A stretch of DNA of 64,000 nucleotides from Thermoproteota archaeon. Its GTDB lineage: Archaea > Korarchaeota > Korarchaeia > Korarchaeales > Korarchaeaceae. How positions within the stretch are numbered: the first letter of the stretch is position 1; every line of letters begins with the position of its first letter. The notes under the pieces are model-generated. The model did not search any database. It was not told the origin of the DNA and saw only the letters and a list, made by a program, of their open reading frames with translations. Positions 16,920 to 25,828 of the stretch are shown piece by piece. The stretch is taken from contig JAOZFI010000043.1 of the NCBI GenBank assembly GCA_027491395.1, forward strand, positions 47,502 through 111,501, in the 5' to 3' direction. A program made the translations under genes and the position numbers.

Positions 16920-18161
16920 CTACACCTTGGGAAGCAGCTCCGGAGCGTTCCTCATTATGGCCACTCTGGGCTTACCCTCCAATAATTTCAGTTCAGAGTC
17001 TATGGCCTCCTGCAGATCTCCATACCAAGAGAAGCCAAGAGACCTAGCTTCTTCCTCGGAGATTCCATCGGAGACTAGGACTACCTTTATCCTAGATCTC
17101 ACCTTAGACCAGACCATGGAGTTGGCAGCGCCCACGGGATCCTCTATCTCTCCCCTCCTGACTTTGGCATCTATCTCCTCCGGACTCAATCCAGCCAGCT
17201 CTAGGACCTCTGGGTGAGTGACAGCCACGCCCTCAGGGCAGGGTGTAGCGAGTATGAGGATTCCCCCATCCCTGAGGACCATCTCAGCTGGATATAACGA
17301 TTTGTGGGCCTGCCAGAACTCTATGTCGGCTGGATAGCTGCTGGCGATCACTAAATCGAGGTTGCTGGGAGCCTCCACCTCATACACGCGTCTAGCCTCA
17401 TCGACCGCCTCGGAAAAGACCTCCCTGACACCGCCCGCGCCCACCCAAGTGGGCCTCCCAATCCCATCGACGACTACCTCCACCAATCCCCTCAGTCCAG
17501 CCCTCTCTGCAACCAAGTCCATGAGTGCCCTCACAGGGTTCTCTTTCATTCCCAAGAAGCTCCTCCTCAGTCTAGCGCTGAGCAAGTGCATGTCTCCCAC
17601 AGTCCTCTCACCGGACACACCGGGCAGGACTATCTTAGACCCACCTGAGAAGCCGGAGACATGGTGAGGAGTAACCATTCCCACGCCTATAGAGAAATCC
17701 ACCTTCATGAGGACGTTGCTCACCTCGATGGGAGACCCGTCAGGCATCGATCCTACTATAGCTTGCTTTTCCGGATCCCTATAGTCGGGTTGAACGACCT
17801 CGACCCTCTCCATCGCCTCCCCATACTTCCTCTCCAACTCCCCTTGGGTCATGGGCCTGTGCGTTCCCAACGCGGCCAGCAGCAGAATGTCATCATCACT
17901 CAGGCCAGCTGAATTTAGGTAGTCTAGGAGGTGCGGGAGGATGTCCGCAGTGGGAGTCGGTCTTGTCACATCGTCGGCAATTATAGCCACCCTCCTACTT
18001 GGGCGGATAATCTCATCCAAGCCTCTCAAGGCTCGTTGTAGTGCTCCTCGGGCATCCTCGAGGGGCGTAACATTGTTGGGACCCATTTCAACTACTTGAG
18101 CCTCATCGGGGAGGTGGAAGCTCAGGTAGCGCTCCCCGTACTTGAGGGAATAGTGGACCAT
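16920..18161 (-). CDS. LarA-family (nickel-pincer) 2-hydroxyacid racemase/epimerase
   Basis: The 413-residue protein belongs to the LarA lactate-racemase family, whose members use a nickel-pincer nucleotide to epimerise C2 of hydroxyacids. Family features are DDVTRP (63-68), H101 in LGTHRP, the paired H166-H167 in TPHHVSGFSGGSK and K176. The order and spacing fit the LarA catalytic residues. It is the last gene of an operon after a DUF1537 kinase and a PdxA-like dehydrogenase. I therefore infer epimerisation of a four-carbon sugar acid, not lactate. The LarB, LarC and LarE maturation genes are not in the window. Confidence 0.85.
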   Translation of the reverse strand: MVHYSLKYGERYLSFHLPDEAQVVEMGPNNVTPLEDARGALQRALRGLDEIIRPSRRVAIIADDVTRPTPTADILPHLLDYLNSAGLSDDDILLLAALGTHRPMTQGELERKYGEAMERVEVVQPDYRDPEKQAIVGSMPDGSPIEVSNVLMKVDFSIGVGMVTPHHVSGFSGGSKIVLPGVSGERTVGDMHLLSARLRRSFLGMKENPVRALMDLVAERAGLRGLVEVVVDGIGRPTWVGAGGVREVFSEAVDEARRVYEVEAPSNLDLVIASSYPADIEFWQAHKSLYPAEMVLRDGGILILATPCPEGVAVTHPEVLELAGLSPEEIDAKVRRGEIEDPVGAANSMVWSKVRSRIKVVLVSDGISEEEARSLGFSWYGDLQEAIDSELKLLEGKPRVAIMRNAPELLPKV

Positions 18162-18163
18162 CT

Positions 18164-19117
18164 CTACTCAGCCAACCTAAATGCCAGCTCTAAAGCCTTA
18201 AGCATGCTGCCCTCATCGGCCACGCACCTGCCGACTATATCGTAGGCCGTACCGTGATCCACGGAGGTCCTCACATAGGGCAGCCCCAGCGTCACATTGA
18301 CTGCTCTACTGAAGCCAATTATCTTAGCCGGTATGTGACCCTGATCGTGGTACATGGCCACGACAGCGTTGAACTCCCCCCTTAGCGCCCTGAGGAAGAC
18401 AGTGTCAGGTGGTAAAGGGCCTTCTACCCCGATCCCTTCGCTTCTGAGCTCCTTCACGGCAGGACCTATGATTTCGATCTCCTCCCTTCCTATCACACCG
18501 CCATCTCCGGCGTGGGGGTTCAACCCCGCCACCGCGATATTAACCTCCTCACCCAACCTTCTCAGGAAAGAGGCCGTCAGTCGAACGGTCAGGTAAATCT
18601 CCTCCTTACTTATGGAGGTTGGGACGTCCTTCAATGGGATATGAGTGGTGACGTGGCTCACCCTCAATTCGTCCAAATACAAGAGCATCTTGACTTTCAC
18701 ACCTCCGGCCAGCTCCGCGAGTAACTCTGTGTGACCGGTGAACCTGATTCCAGCCATGTTAACGGCCAGCTTGTTCACGGGTCCGGTCACTAAGGCGCTG
18801 GCCTTACCCTTCCTCACTAGTTCCGCCGCCCTCACAACATACCTGTATGAGTAAGCACCACCCTCGGGAGTCGCCCTACCCTTCTGGACATCCTCGCCAC
18901 CCATATCTATCACTGGGACGCTGTCCACAAGGTGAGTCGGCTCATCGACGGATAAGAACCTCAACTTCAGACCGCAGAGCTCCGATACTTCCTCGAGACA
19001 CCTCTTACACCCCACCACTGTGATGGGTTTCCCGCCACCGACTCGGGCGAGGGACTTCGCGACGACCTCGGGACCTATACCAGCGGGATCACCCATCGTT
19101 ATCAAGATCGGCCTCAC
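18164..19117 (-). CDS. PdxA-family 4-phosphate dehydrogenase (PdxA2-like)
   Basis: The 317-residue enzyme has the PdxA hallmarks: TMGDPAGIGPE near residue 8, FTGHTELLAE in the middle and MYHDQGHIPAK near residue 255. These supply the metal-binding histidines. PdxA makes a pyridoxal precursor. The related PdxA2 instead oxidatively decarboxylates D-threonate or D-erythronate 4-phosphate to dihydroxyacetone phosphate. The gene is sandwiched between a DUF1537 kinase and a LarA homologue, which favours the PdxA2 role. It starts at a GTG with a GGTGG site and overlaps the kinase gene by 29 bases. Confidence 0.88.
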   Translation of the reverse strand: MRPILITMGDPAGIGPEVVAKSLARVGGGKPITVVGCKRCLEEVSELCGLKLRFLSVDEPTHLVDSVPVIDMGGEDVQKGRATPEGGAYSYRYVVRAAELVRKGKASALVTGPVNKLAVNMAGIRFTGHTELLAELAGGVKVKMLLYLDELRVSHVTTHIPLKDVPTSISKEEIYLTVRLTASFLRRLGEEVNIAVAGLNPHAGDGGVIGREEIEIIGPAVKELRSEGIGVEGPLPPDTVFLRALRGEFNAVVAMYHDQGHIPAKIIGFSRAVNVTLGLPYVRTSVDHGTAYDIVGRCVADEGSMLKALELAFRLAE

Positions 19118-20183
19118 GTAACCACCTCCTCACCCTGATTAACGTGGTCTCCGTTCCGAATCCTCCCGCCTTAGTTACTATGGGCAGACCATCGAGCGGT
19201 CCACCCACTATCCATCCAGCGGCAAGCCCCTCCTCTGGAGGTTCCCCTATCTTTACACCTGTTATCCCCATTCCCTCTACCAATCTCTTGAGAGTCTCCC
19301 CACCTATCACCACCAACCCTTCAATCTCGTAAAGCAAACGGCGGATCTTCTCAAGGGTGCTGGGCTTCACCTTGGCTAGGCTGAAGCGAATTGCCGCATC
19401 TCCTCCCTCCCTAAGTACTCGGGCGGCCTCCTCTATACTGGAATTGTCAGCCTCCAGAACGGGTATCTCCTTTGAGAGGGCTTTGAGCTGCCTGACTGCT
19501 ACCTCATTCTCCGATCCGGATACGAATAGGATAGGACCGTTTGCTCTAGGGACCTCTCCCTTTTCCGCTCCTATCAACTGGGCCAGTTCCAGAGCTAGCC
19601 CTGCGCTACCTCCCATCACTCGATAGTCGGAAATCTCACGGAAGAAGAGGGACAGCGCCCTTCTGTCGGGGACCTCCTTGGCGATCAGAATACCCGAATC
19701 ATCCTCTCCCCAGTAACCCACCGTCAGATCGGGAGATGTGGCCCTCACTATCTCCTCTATCAAGGAGGAGACAATGGGTAGCTCTCTCACGTATTCCGTC
19801 TCCTCTAAGGGAACGCCTCGAACGTACAGTCGACCGTTTAGCACGATCCTTCCCTGCTCGGGGTAAGCCGGGGTGAAGGGCAAGGGGGATTCTAACATCG
19901 AAACTATGGGGCTCAGCTCGGCACCTATGTTCCCCCTCATGGTGGAATCCACCTTCTTGTACAGGTACCTCGGACTGGTTAATTCTAGAACGGCCTCTAA
20001 GATCTCTCTGATCCTCCTTTCAGCCTTCTCAGGGACGGCAAGCCTAGTATCGGTGCTCAAGGATACGCATTTCCATTTATATCCGGCGAATTCTCGGTTA
20101 AAGGCGACAAAAGAACCGCGCCCAAACTTAGATGCCGTGTCTAAAGCGCCAGTTAAATCATCAGCTAGGATCAGTACATCCAT
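19089..20183 (-). CDS. DUF1537-family four-carbon acid sugar kinase (DtnK/OtnK-like)
   Basis: This 364-residue kinase matches the DUF1537 family that phosphorylates threonate or erythronate at O4. The N-terminal ADDLTGALDTASKF motif, YKKVDSTMRGNIGAE and the C-terminal nucleotide-binding GGETLKRL and KAGGFG(T)ETTL segments are all present. It is somewhat shorter than typical bacterial copies of about 420 residues. In bacteria such kinases stand next to pdxA2, as here. No TATA box or Shine-Dalgarno is obvious before its ATG. A 15-base inverted repeat lies just upstream. Confidence 0.85.
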   Translation of the reverse strand: MDVLILADDLTGALDTASKFGRGSFVAFNREFAGYKWKCVSLSTDTRLAVPEKAERRIREILEAVLELTSPRYLYKKVDSTMRGNIGAELSPIVSMLESPLPFTPAYPEQGRIVLNGRLYVRGVPLEETEYVRELPIVSSLIEEIVRATSPDLTVGYWGEDDSGILIAKEVPDRRALSLFFREISDYRVMGGSAGLALELAQLIGAEKGEVPRANGPILFVSGSENEVAVRQLKALSKEIPVLEADNSSIEEAARVLREGGDAAIRFSLAKVKPSTLEKIRRLLYEIEGLVVIGGETLKRLVEGMGITGVKIGEPPEEGLAAGWIVGGPLDGLPIVTKAGGFGTETTLIRVRRWLREADLDNDG

Positions 20184-20195
20184 CAGGGGGCTATG

Positions 20196-20210
20196 AGGGG
20201 AGGTTCCCCT
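20196..20210. repeat. Inverted repeat between rps10 and the kinase gene
   Basis: AGGGGA-ggt-TCCCCT is a perfect 6-bp stem with a 3-base loop, placed 13 bases before the kinase ATG. It could be an operator or a weak hairpin terminator for the upstream EF-1alpha/S10 transcript. There is no downstream T run in the direction of transcription. Confidence 0.4.
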
Positions 20211-20229
20211 AAAACAGTTGTCTAGGTAC

Positions 20230-20547
20230 TCAGGTAGTCAGCATGACTATGCTTATCTTGACGTCCTCGGGGATGGTGACCCCCATTATGCTCCTGATAT
20301 ACCTCTCGTCAGGGTTAGGAATGTCTATTATGCGCTTGTGGATCCTCAGCTCGTATTTGTCGTACCTGTTCGTCCCTTCACCCGAGGGATTCCTGAGAGC
20401 GGTAACCCTGAGCCTCTTGGTCGGCAGGGGTATCGGGCCCTTGACCCTGACCCCCATCTTCTCGGCCATCTCCTTGAACATCCTGCTCACTTGGTCCAAG
20501 CTCTTGGGATTGGTGCTGACCATCTCTATCCTCAGTACCTCGGGCAT
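20230..20547 (-). CDS. rps10: 30S ribosomal protein uS10
   Basis: A 105-residue archaeal uS10 of the 30S head. LPTKRLRVTALRNPSGEG and YELRIHKRIIDI are diagnostic. The ATG at 20547 is chosen over an upstream GTG at 20562 because it has a GGTGG site just before it. As in many archaea, the gene directly follows EF-1alpha, with 52 bases between them. Confidence 0.96.
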   Translation of the reverse strand: MPEVLRIEMVSTNPKSLDQVSRMFKEMAEKMGVRVKGPIPLPTKRLRVTALRNPSGEGTNRYDKYELRIHKRIIDIPNPDERYIRSIMGVTIPEDVKISIVMLTT

Positions 20548-20599
20548 TTTACCACCACTCACCGGGACATCTCACTGCTAAATAAAAATGATGGAGGGT

Positions 20600-21868
20600 T
20601 TACTTCTTCTTCCTCTCCATCGGAACCACATCGAGCACTATGCCAGCTGCGACGGTCATGCCCATGTCCCTGACCGCGAACCTGCCGAGCGGCGGGAAGT
20701 CGCTGTACTTCTCTATCACGAAGGGCTTCAGCGGCTGGAACTTCACTATGGCGGCCTCTCCCCTCCTTATAAAGCTTGGGTTCTCCTCAATGACCTGACC
20801 ACTCCTCGGATCGATCTTCTTCTCTATGGATACCATTTTGCAGGCCATGTGTCCGGTGTGGGCGTGTATTACGGGCGTGTAGCCTGGAGCTATAGCGGTC
20901 GGGTGCTGCAGCACCACAATCTGGGCGGTGAACTCCTTGGCGACAGTGGGCGGGTTGTCAGGATGGCCTATGACATCGCCCCTCTTGATCTCCTTCTTAT
21001 CGATGCCCTTGATGTTTATTCCGATGTTGTCTCCGGGCTCGGCCTTGTCTAGCTTCTCGTGATGCATCTCTATACTCTTGACCTCCGCGGTCTTACCGAG
21101 AGGCTCTATGATTATGGTGTCACCGGGCTTAATCACTCCGGTCTCCACCCTACCGACCACGACGGTACCGACTCCGGTTATGGAGAACACATCCTGTATG
21201 GGTATCCTGAGGGGCTTGTCCACCGGCTTGGGTGGCGCGGAGAACGTGTCGAGCACCTCATAGAGAGTCGGACCGTTGTACCAAGGCATGTTCTCGCTCT
21301 TCCTGACCACATTGTCTCCCTTCAGACCGCTCACGGGGATGAACTGTATTTTGTCGGGGTCATACCCTACCTTCCTGAGGAGCTCGGCCACCTGAGACTT
21401 GACCTCCTCGAACCTCTCCTTGCTGTAGTTCACGGTCGGATCGTCCATCTTGGATATGGCGACAGCAAGTTGATTGACTCCAAGAGTCTTGATCAGGAAG
21501 ACATGTTCTATGGTCTGAGCTTGGACGCCCTCACCAGACTTGGCGGAGACCACGAGTATAGCGGCGTCGGCTTGGCTGGCCCCGGTGATCATGTTCTTGA
21601 CGAAGTCCCTATGTCCAGGGGCGTCTATTATCGTGATCATCTTATGTGGCGTCTCGATCTTGGTATGGAAGAGGTCGATGGTCATACCCCTCTCTCTCTC
21701 CTCCTTAAGCCTGTCCACGAGCCAAGCGAACTGGGCGTCAGCTGCCTGCTCCTCGGGAGGAAGCTCCTCCACTAGCTGGAGGTCGAAGAACATCCTCCCT
21801 ATCAGCGTCGACTTTCCGTGGTCGACGTGTCCCACGAAGATCAAGTTCACATGTTCCTTCTCGGCCAT
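20600..21868 (-). CDS. tuf: Translation elongation factor 1-alpha
   Basis: A 422-residue GTPase that delivers aminoacyl-tRNA to the ribosome. G1 is GHVDHGKS (13-20), G3 is DAPGH and G4 reads SKMD where NKMD is most common. The C-terminal beta barrels are intact, and it ends in the basic ERKKK. The ATG is preceded by GGTGATAGGGTGATAAG, a strong ribosome-binding region. It is co-directional with rps10. Confidence 0.97.
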   Translation of the reverse strand: MAEKEHVNLIFVGHVDHGKSTLIGRMFFDLQLVEELPPEEQAADAQFAWLVDRLKEERERGMTIDLFHTKIETPHKMITIIDAPGHRDFVKNMITGASQADAAILVVSAKSGEGVQAQTIEHVFLIKTLGVNQLAVAISKMDDPTVNYSKERFEEVKSQVAELLRKVGYDPDKIQFIPVSGLKGDNVVRKSENMPWYNGPTLYEVLDTFSAPPKPVDKPLRIPIQDVFSITGVGTVVVGRVETGVIKPGDTIIIEPLGKTAEVKSIEMHHEKLDKAEPGDNIGINIKGIDKKEIKRGDVIGHPDNPPTVAKEFTAQIVVLQHPTAIAPGYTPVIHAHTGHMACKMVSIEKKIDPRSGQVIEENPSFIRRGEAAIVKFQPLKPFVIEKYSDFPPLGRFAVRDMGMTVAAGIVLDVVPMERKKK

Positions 21869-21919
21869 CTTATCACCCTATCACCTACGGATATCTCTAC
21901 CGGTCCATGACTGTGCGCA

Positions 21920-21927
21920 TTTTTAAA
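21920..21927. promoter_or_regulatory. TATA element between EF-1alpha (-) and membrane protein (+)
   Basis: TTTTTAAA is the only AT-rich block in the 92-base divergent gap. It lies about 56 bases from the EF-1alpha ATG, leaving room for a leader with the strong ribosome-binding site, and about 37 bases from the plus-strand ATG. Confidence 0.45.
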
Positions 21928-21960
21928 CCTAAACGTAACCCCCGAATCTGAGGGCCGAAC

Positions 21961-22452
21961 ATGAAACCGATCGAATCCACTCTGGATAGTTACAGGGAAT
22001 TCACCGCTTGGATGGCGGTTATCCCGGCTCTCACGGTCTTCCTAGCGACCTTCCTATCCATGAGGATCACTTTGGTGAGTAGGGAACTGGGAGCCATGCT
22101 GAGCGTTCTGTTCATGGTGATAGCCCTCTTCCTCTTCATAATGTCTGACAGATATGTTAGGAGGATAGTATTCTCTGAGAACCTGAATGAGAGCGAGTTG
22201 GGGGCTCTGTACAGGAAAGCCGCTTACTACTCCGGTCTCATGATACCCTTAGTGGGCTTCATATCGGCCATACTCGTGGGTTACCCAGACGCGCCCTTCA
22301 CGGCACTATCTTTCATGATAATATCCCTCAGCGGCTTAGGATCCGCTTGGAAGAGGTTCTCCGACAAGATGACTGGAAAGCTGGTCCTCCCTAAGGGAGG
22401 ATCAGACGAGTCCTTCAAGGAAAAGAAGAGGAAGAAGAAAGGGAAGGACTAA
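21961..22452 (+). CDS. Small membrane protein of unknown function
   Basis: I do not recognise this 163-residue protein. Four hydrophobic segments are visible, at about 20-35, 43-60, 91-107 and 113-128. A short amphipathic stretch with basic and acidic residues separates the second and third. The last 20 residues are almost all Lys, Glu and Arg, so the C-terminus is probably cytoplasmic and may bind RNA or ribosomes. The ATG lies about 37 bases after a TATA element. It ends 4 bases from the convergent glmM-like gene. Confidence 0.75.
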   Translation: MKPIESTLDSYREFTAWMAVIPALTVFLATFLSMRITLVSRELGAMLSVLFMVIALFLFIMSDRYVRRIVFSENLNESELGALYRKAAYYSGLMIPLVGFISAILVGYPDAPFTALSFMIISLSGLGSAWKRFSDKMTGKLVLPKGGSDESFKEKKRKKKGKD

Positions 22453-22456
22453 CCGC

Positions 22457-23800
22457 TCACATAGCTACGACCTTCTCCACTTCTCTCAAAAACTCCTCAG
22501 CTTTGGAGCGGTCGTCCGATTCCACGAGGACCCTTATCTTGGGTTCTGTCTTGGAAGGGCGTATCAGTCCCCAGACCTCCAGGTCGGAGAGTCGAACTCC
22601 ATCGGTCAGATCGATCTCCATACCTCTTCTCTCACCGAGAGATATGAGATCCCTCTTCAGCGAACTCCAGTCCCTCCTTTTCGGGAAGTTAGCTCTTATC
22701 GTGTGATACTTGGGGAGCTCGGAAACCAGCTCGCTTATGCTTCTTTTCTTGGAGGCCATTATCTCTAGAATGAGTGCCGCAGCAAGAGGACCGTCCCTCC
22801 CCATGTGGAAATCAGGCAGTATGACCCCTCCGCAGCTCCCCTCACCGCCCACCGTAGCACCTATCTCCCTCATCTTATGAGCCACGTAGGCCTCGCCCAC
22901 GGGGGTTCTGTATATCTTAGCACCCCTCCTCCTCGCAATGTCATCGAACATCTTGGAAGAGGCCACGTTCACCACGAGAGAGCCTCCGCCTCTCCTCTCC
23001 AAGATGTAGTCGACGACCAGCGCGAGGGTGATGTCCTCGGATAGTACCTCTCCACTCTCAGTTACAAGGGTAAGCCTGTCAGCGTCGGTGTCATGAGCGA
23101 AACCCACATCCGCTCCGGTCGATACAACGACCTTGGACAGGTCTCGTAGAGTATCAGGCCTAGGTTCCATCTCCCTGACGAATATCCCGGGAGACGAGTT
23201 CAGCGTGTTGACCTTACATCCAAGTGATTGGAAGAGGTAGGGCGTGACATAAGCACCGGCACCCCCGTTGACATCCAGCACCACCTTGAAGCCCGCCTCT
23301 GAGATCACCTCGATGCTAACGAAGTTCAGTAGGTCCTCTAAGTAGTCCCCAGTGACATCTACGACCTCCTCCATGCCTATATCGTTCCAAGGAACCGACC
23401 TGAATTCCTCCCTCTCGAACCTCTCCCTGAGCCTCTCCATGTCATCCGGATGGAGGAGGAGCCCACCTCTACCTATCAGCTTCAAGGCGTTCCATTCAGG
23501 GGGGTTGTGGCTGGCCGATATGATGATACCGCCATCCGCATCGTACCTCTCGACGGCCCATTCAATCGTGGGAGTCGGGGCTATGCCTATGTTGAGCACA
23601 TTGACCCCCGCAGAGAGCAGGCCTGACACGACCGCCTTGTCCAGTACGTACCCGCTGGGTCTTGTGTCCCGCCCAACGACCACCAAACTTCCCTTTCCTA
23701 GTTCCCTACCGAAGATGTTGGCTATCTTCTCGACTATAACCGAGTCGATGCCATCTCCGAATATCCCCCTTATGCCAAGGGGTGTGAATATCAGGGTCAT
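22457..23800 (-). CDS. glmM: Phosphoglucosamine/phosphohexomutase
   Basis: This 447-residue alpha-D-phosphohexomutase interconverts sugar 6- and 1-phosphates. The catalytic phosphoserine is S97 in SASHNP. The metal loop DTDADR is near residue 241, the sugar loop GEGSCGG follows, and the C-terminal phosphate-binding RPSKTEPKIRV is intact. It is annotated as GlmM because GlmS is also in the window and archaeal GlmM proteins of this length are common. Phosphomannomutase activity cannot be excluded. It overlaps the upstream transporter gene by 4 bases. Confidence 0.85.
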   Translation of the reverse strand: MTLIFTPLGIRGIFGDGIDSVIVEKIANIFGRELGKGSLVVVGRDTRPSGYVLDKAVVSGLLSAGVNVLNIGIAPTPTIEWAVERYDADGGIIISASHNPPEWNALKLIGRGGLLLHPDDMERLRERFEREEFRSVPWNDIGMEEVVDVTGDYLEDLLNFVSIEVISEAGFKVVLDVNGGAGAYVTPYLFQSLGCKVNTLNSSPGIFVREMEPRPDTLRDLSKVVVSTGADVGFAHDTDADRLTLVTESGEVLSEDITLALVVDYILERRGGGSLVVNVASSKMFDDIARRRGAKIYRTPVGEAYVAHKMREIGATVGGEGSCGGVILPDFHMGRDGPLAAALILEIMASKKRSISELVSELPKYHTIRANFPKRRDWSSLKRDLISLGERRGMEIDLTDGVRLSDLEVWGLIRPSKTEPKIRVLVESDDRSKAEEFLREVEKVVAM

Positions 23801-25806
23801 TCGATCACCTCCCCCGCTTCCTCGCCTTCACTCCCTTTCCACCCAATCCTCTCCTGTGAAAAGGACATGTAGGCCTTGACAGAGGGCAGGATCACTGACA
23901 GCAGAATGATCACTCCGACGATGCTGGCTAGAGGCTCTAGCGGGCTCGACCTCATGATCACCACTAGGCTCGTCCCCATGATGTTGAGGACCCCTCCTAT
24001 GGCGAATCCCGCCACGAAGGGGACTGCAGTCTCCCAGAAGAACTCCTGACCCCCATATCTCCTAGTCAAATATCTGAGCAGGCTGGATATCATGTAGAGG
24101 ATGGCGTATTGGGGTATCAAGAGGCCGAACAGCACTCCAACGGCGCTTATGCCCAGCCATGGTACGCCTCCCCTCAGCAGGAAGACGATAGCTCCTATTG
24201 CGAGACCCTCCAAGAAGTACTCCGGCTTCCATCCAGCTAAATCGCCCATCACAGAGAGGAGACCCACATTCGGGTAGATGGGGGAGGCCATATCTAATGG
24301 CTTCTTCGCCGCTCCCCAGGCGTGGAACGATACCAGTAGAAGGACTCCTCCCACCACGGCTCCAAACAGGAGTCCCATGAGCTGAGCCCTGAACATCTCC
24401 CTGGCCCTCATACCTATGGATTTAGCGTATTTGAAGCTCTCCACCGAGGCAGTGGGTTGAGCTGACACAGTGTCGGTCATCATGGCTGAAGACGCGCCCG
24501 AGAAGAACGCATCGGAGGAGGCGCGCTGGAACATGCCTGAAGCGAAGAACGCGTTGTCCACGATGCCCCTGATTCCCAAATCCACTGGGATTATCCAGTT
24601 ACCCATTCCTATCGTCCACACGTAGCCGTGCCAGTACATGAGGTGCAGGATGACGAGCGCAAGGGCTATGAGCGGGCTGACCCCCAGAAGCATTATCATA
24701 AGGGTGCTGGCGGCGAAGGTGAGCAACCATCCAATCACGAGCCACTTTCTCGTTAGGGGCTCGTCCTCCCAGGCCCTCCAGCTATCCCTTATATATCTGT
24801 ACCCGAGTATGAGGGGGATGAGTCCCACAGCCAGATAGAGGCCCGTTGATATGTGATACCACGGAAGAGGCCCATTCACTGCAGCATTTGATGAGTAAAA
24901 AGCGAAATCATGCCCCGGTTCATAAGGCAAGAGACCCATTCTCACAAGTACGGGTGGAACCAAGAGGAAGGCCACTATGGCAGTCGCCCACATGGACACC
25001 TGAATCTCTAAAGGTATGAGAAACGCCCAAGCCAGCAGATCCGGGGTTATCTGGGTCCCGGGGTCCATGCCAAAGGCTCCTCCTGGGAAGAACTGCTGAA
25101 GCCAAGGTGTCAGATCGATCCTCAGCTCGGCAGCCGGGAAGTCCTCCCATATCGCTTGGAGGAGGTGTCCCTTCTGGAAGAGGCTGATGCCGAATCCAGC
25201 TAATAAGCCGAGCCACAGCCACCTGAGACTCTCTCCCCTCTCCTTAACCAGTTGGGAGAACTTGGCACTGACCGTGGCCACTGGAAAGATGAGTTTCTCC
25301 TTCTCTAAGTAAAATCTCCTGAAGGGTATGATGTTGAGGTAGGAAAATAGGGACAGGATCACAGCGAAGAGGATGGCGTAAGTTAAGGGGGGTATCCAAG
25401 CAGACCAGTTGATCCTCCCGCCCAGCAGCAGGGCCCTCAGTGCTTCCTGATCCTTGGGAACTAGGAACTCGGGGAGTATTCCCCTCAAGGGGAAATCCTT
25501 TGCTAGCCCAGCTCTGGCCCAAGATGGCAGGATGTACTGCCAACCGACGAAGAGTACTGTGATGACCTCTATGGACCCGAATATGACACCCATTTCCCCG
25601 ATAGACAAAGCATTTCCCTTCACAGTGGAGAGAGCGTAGGCCAAGGTGAGCACCACCAGAGCAGCCTCGCCGGTCCAGCTGTAGCCGGCTGCGCTCCTCA
25701 TGACCGTCTGGGCGAAGAGCATGAACAGGCCGAAGGCTAGGGAGAGAGTTATAGACCTGAAGGTGAATGCACCCCCAGTTAGACTACGTTCTTTCATTTC
25801 TTCCAA
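23797..25806 (-). CDS. OPT-like polytopic membrane transporter (DUF6784/DUF6785 type)
   Basis: The 669-residue protein has about 15 membrane-spanning helices. Its shape and motifs, such as PFRRFYLEKEKLIFPVATVS near residue 180 and the SGASSAMMTDTVSAQ region near 450, recall the OPT-like DUF6785/DUF6784 proteins. The substrate is unknown. OPT relatives move oligopeptides or metal chelates. The TTG start has a GGAGGGG site 7 bases upstream. It overlaps glmM by 4 bases, so both share an operon. The family assignment is from memory of the pattern. Confidence 0.6.
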   Translation of the reverse strand: MEEMKERSLTGGAFTFRSITLSLAFGLFMLFAQTVMRSAAGYSWTGEAALVVLTLAYALSTVKGNALSIGEMGVIFGSIEVITVLFVGWQYILPSWARAGLAKDFPLRGILPEFLVPKDQEALRALLLGGRINWSAWIPPLTYAILFAVILSLFSYLNIIPFRRFYLEKEKLIFPVATVSAKFSQLVKERGESLRWLWLGLLAGFGISLFQKGHLLQAIWEDFPAAELRIDLTPWLQQFFPGGAFGMDPGTQITPDLLAWAFLIPLEIQVSMWATAIVAFLLVPPVLVRMGLLPYEPGHDFAFYSSNAAVNGPLPWYHISTGLYLAVGLIPLILGYRYIRDSWRAWEDEPLTRKWLVIGWLLTFAASTLMIMLLGVSPLIALALVILHLMYWHGYVWTIGMGNWIIPVDLGIRGIVDNAFFASGMFQRASSDAFFSGASSAMMTDTVSAQPTASVESFKYAKSIGMRAREMFRAQLMGLLFGAVVGGVLLLVSFHAWGAAKKPLDMASPIYPNVGLLSVMGDLAGWKPEYFLEGLAIGAIVFLLRGGVPWLGISAVGVLFGLLIPQYAILYMISSLLRYLTRRYGGQEFFWETAVPFVAGFAIGGVLNIMGTSLVVIMRSSPLEPLASIVGVIILLSVILPSVKAYMSFSQERIGWKGSEGEEAGEVIE

Positions 25807-25828
25807 GAGATTCCCCTCCTCTCACACC

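Noticed and set aside
21059..21775. A 238-codon open frame antisense to EF-1alpha
   Set aside because: It mirrors the codon pattern of EF-1alpha, has a His/Leu/Tyr-rich composition unlike a real protein and lacks a ribosome-binding site.
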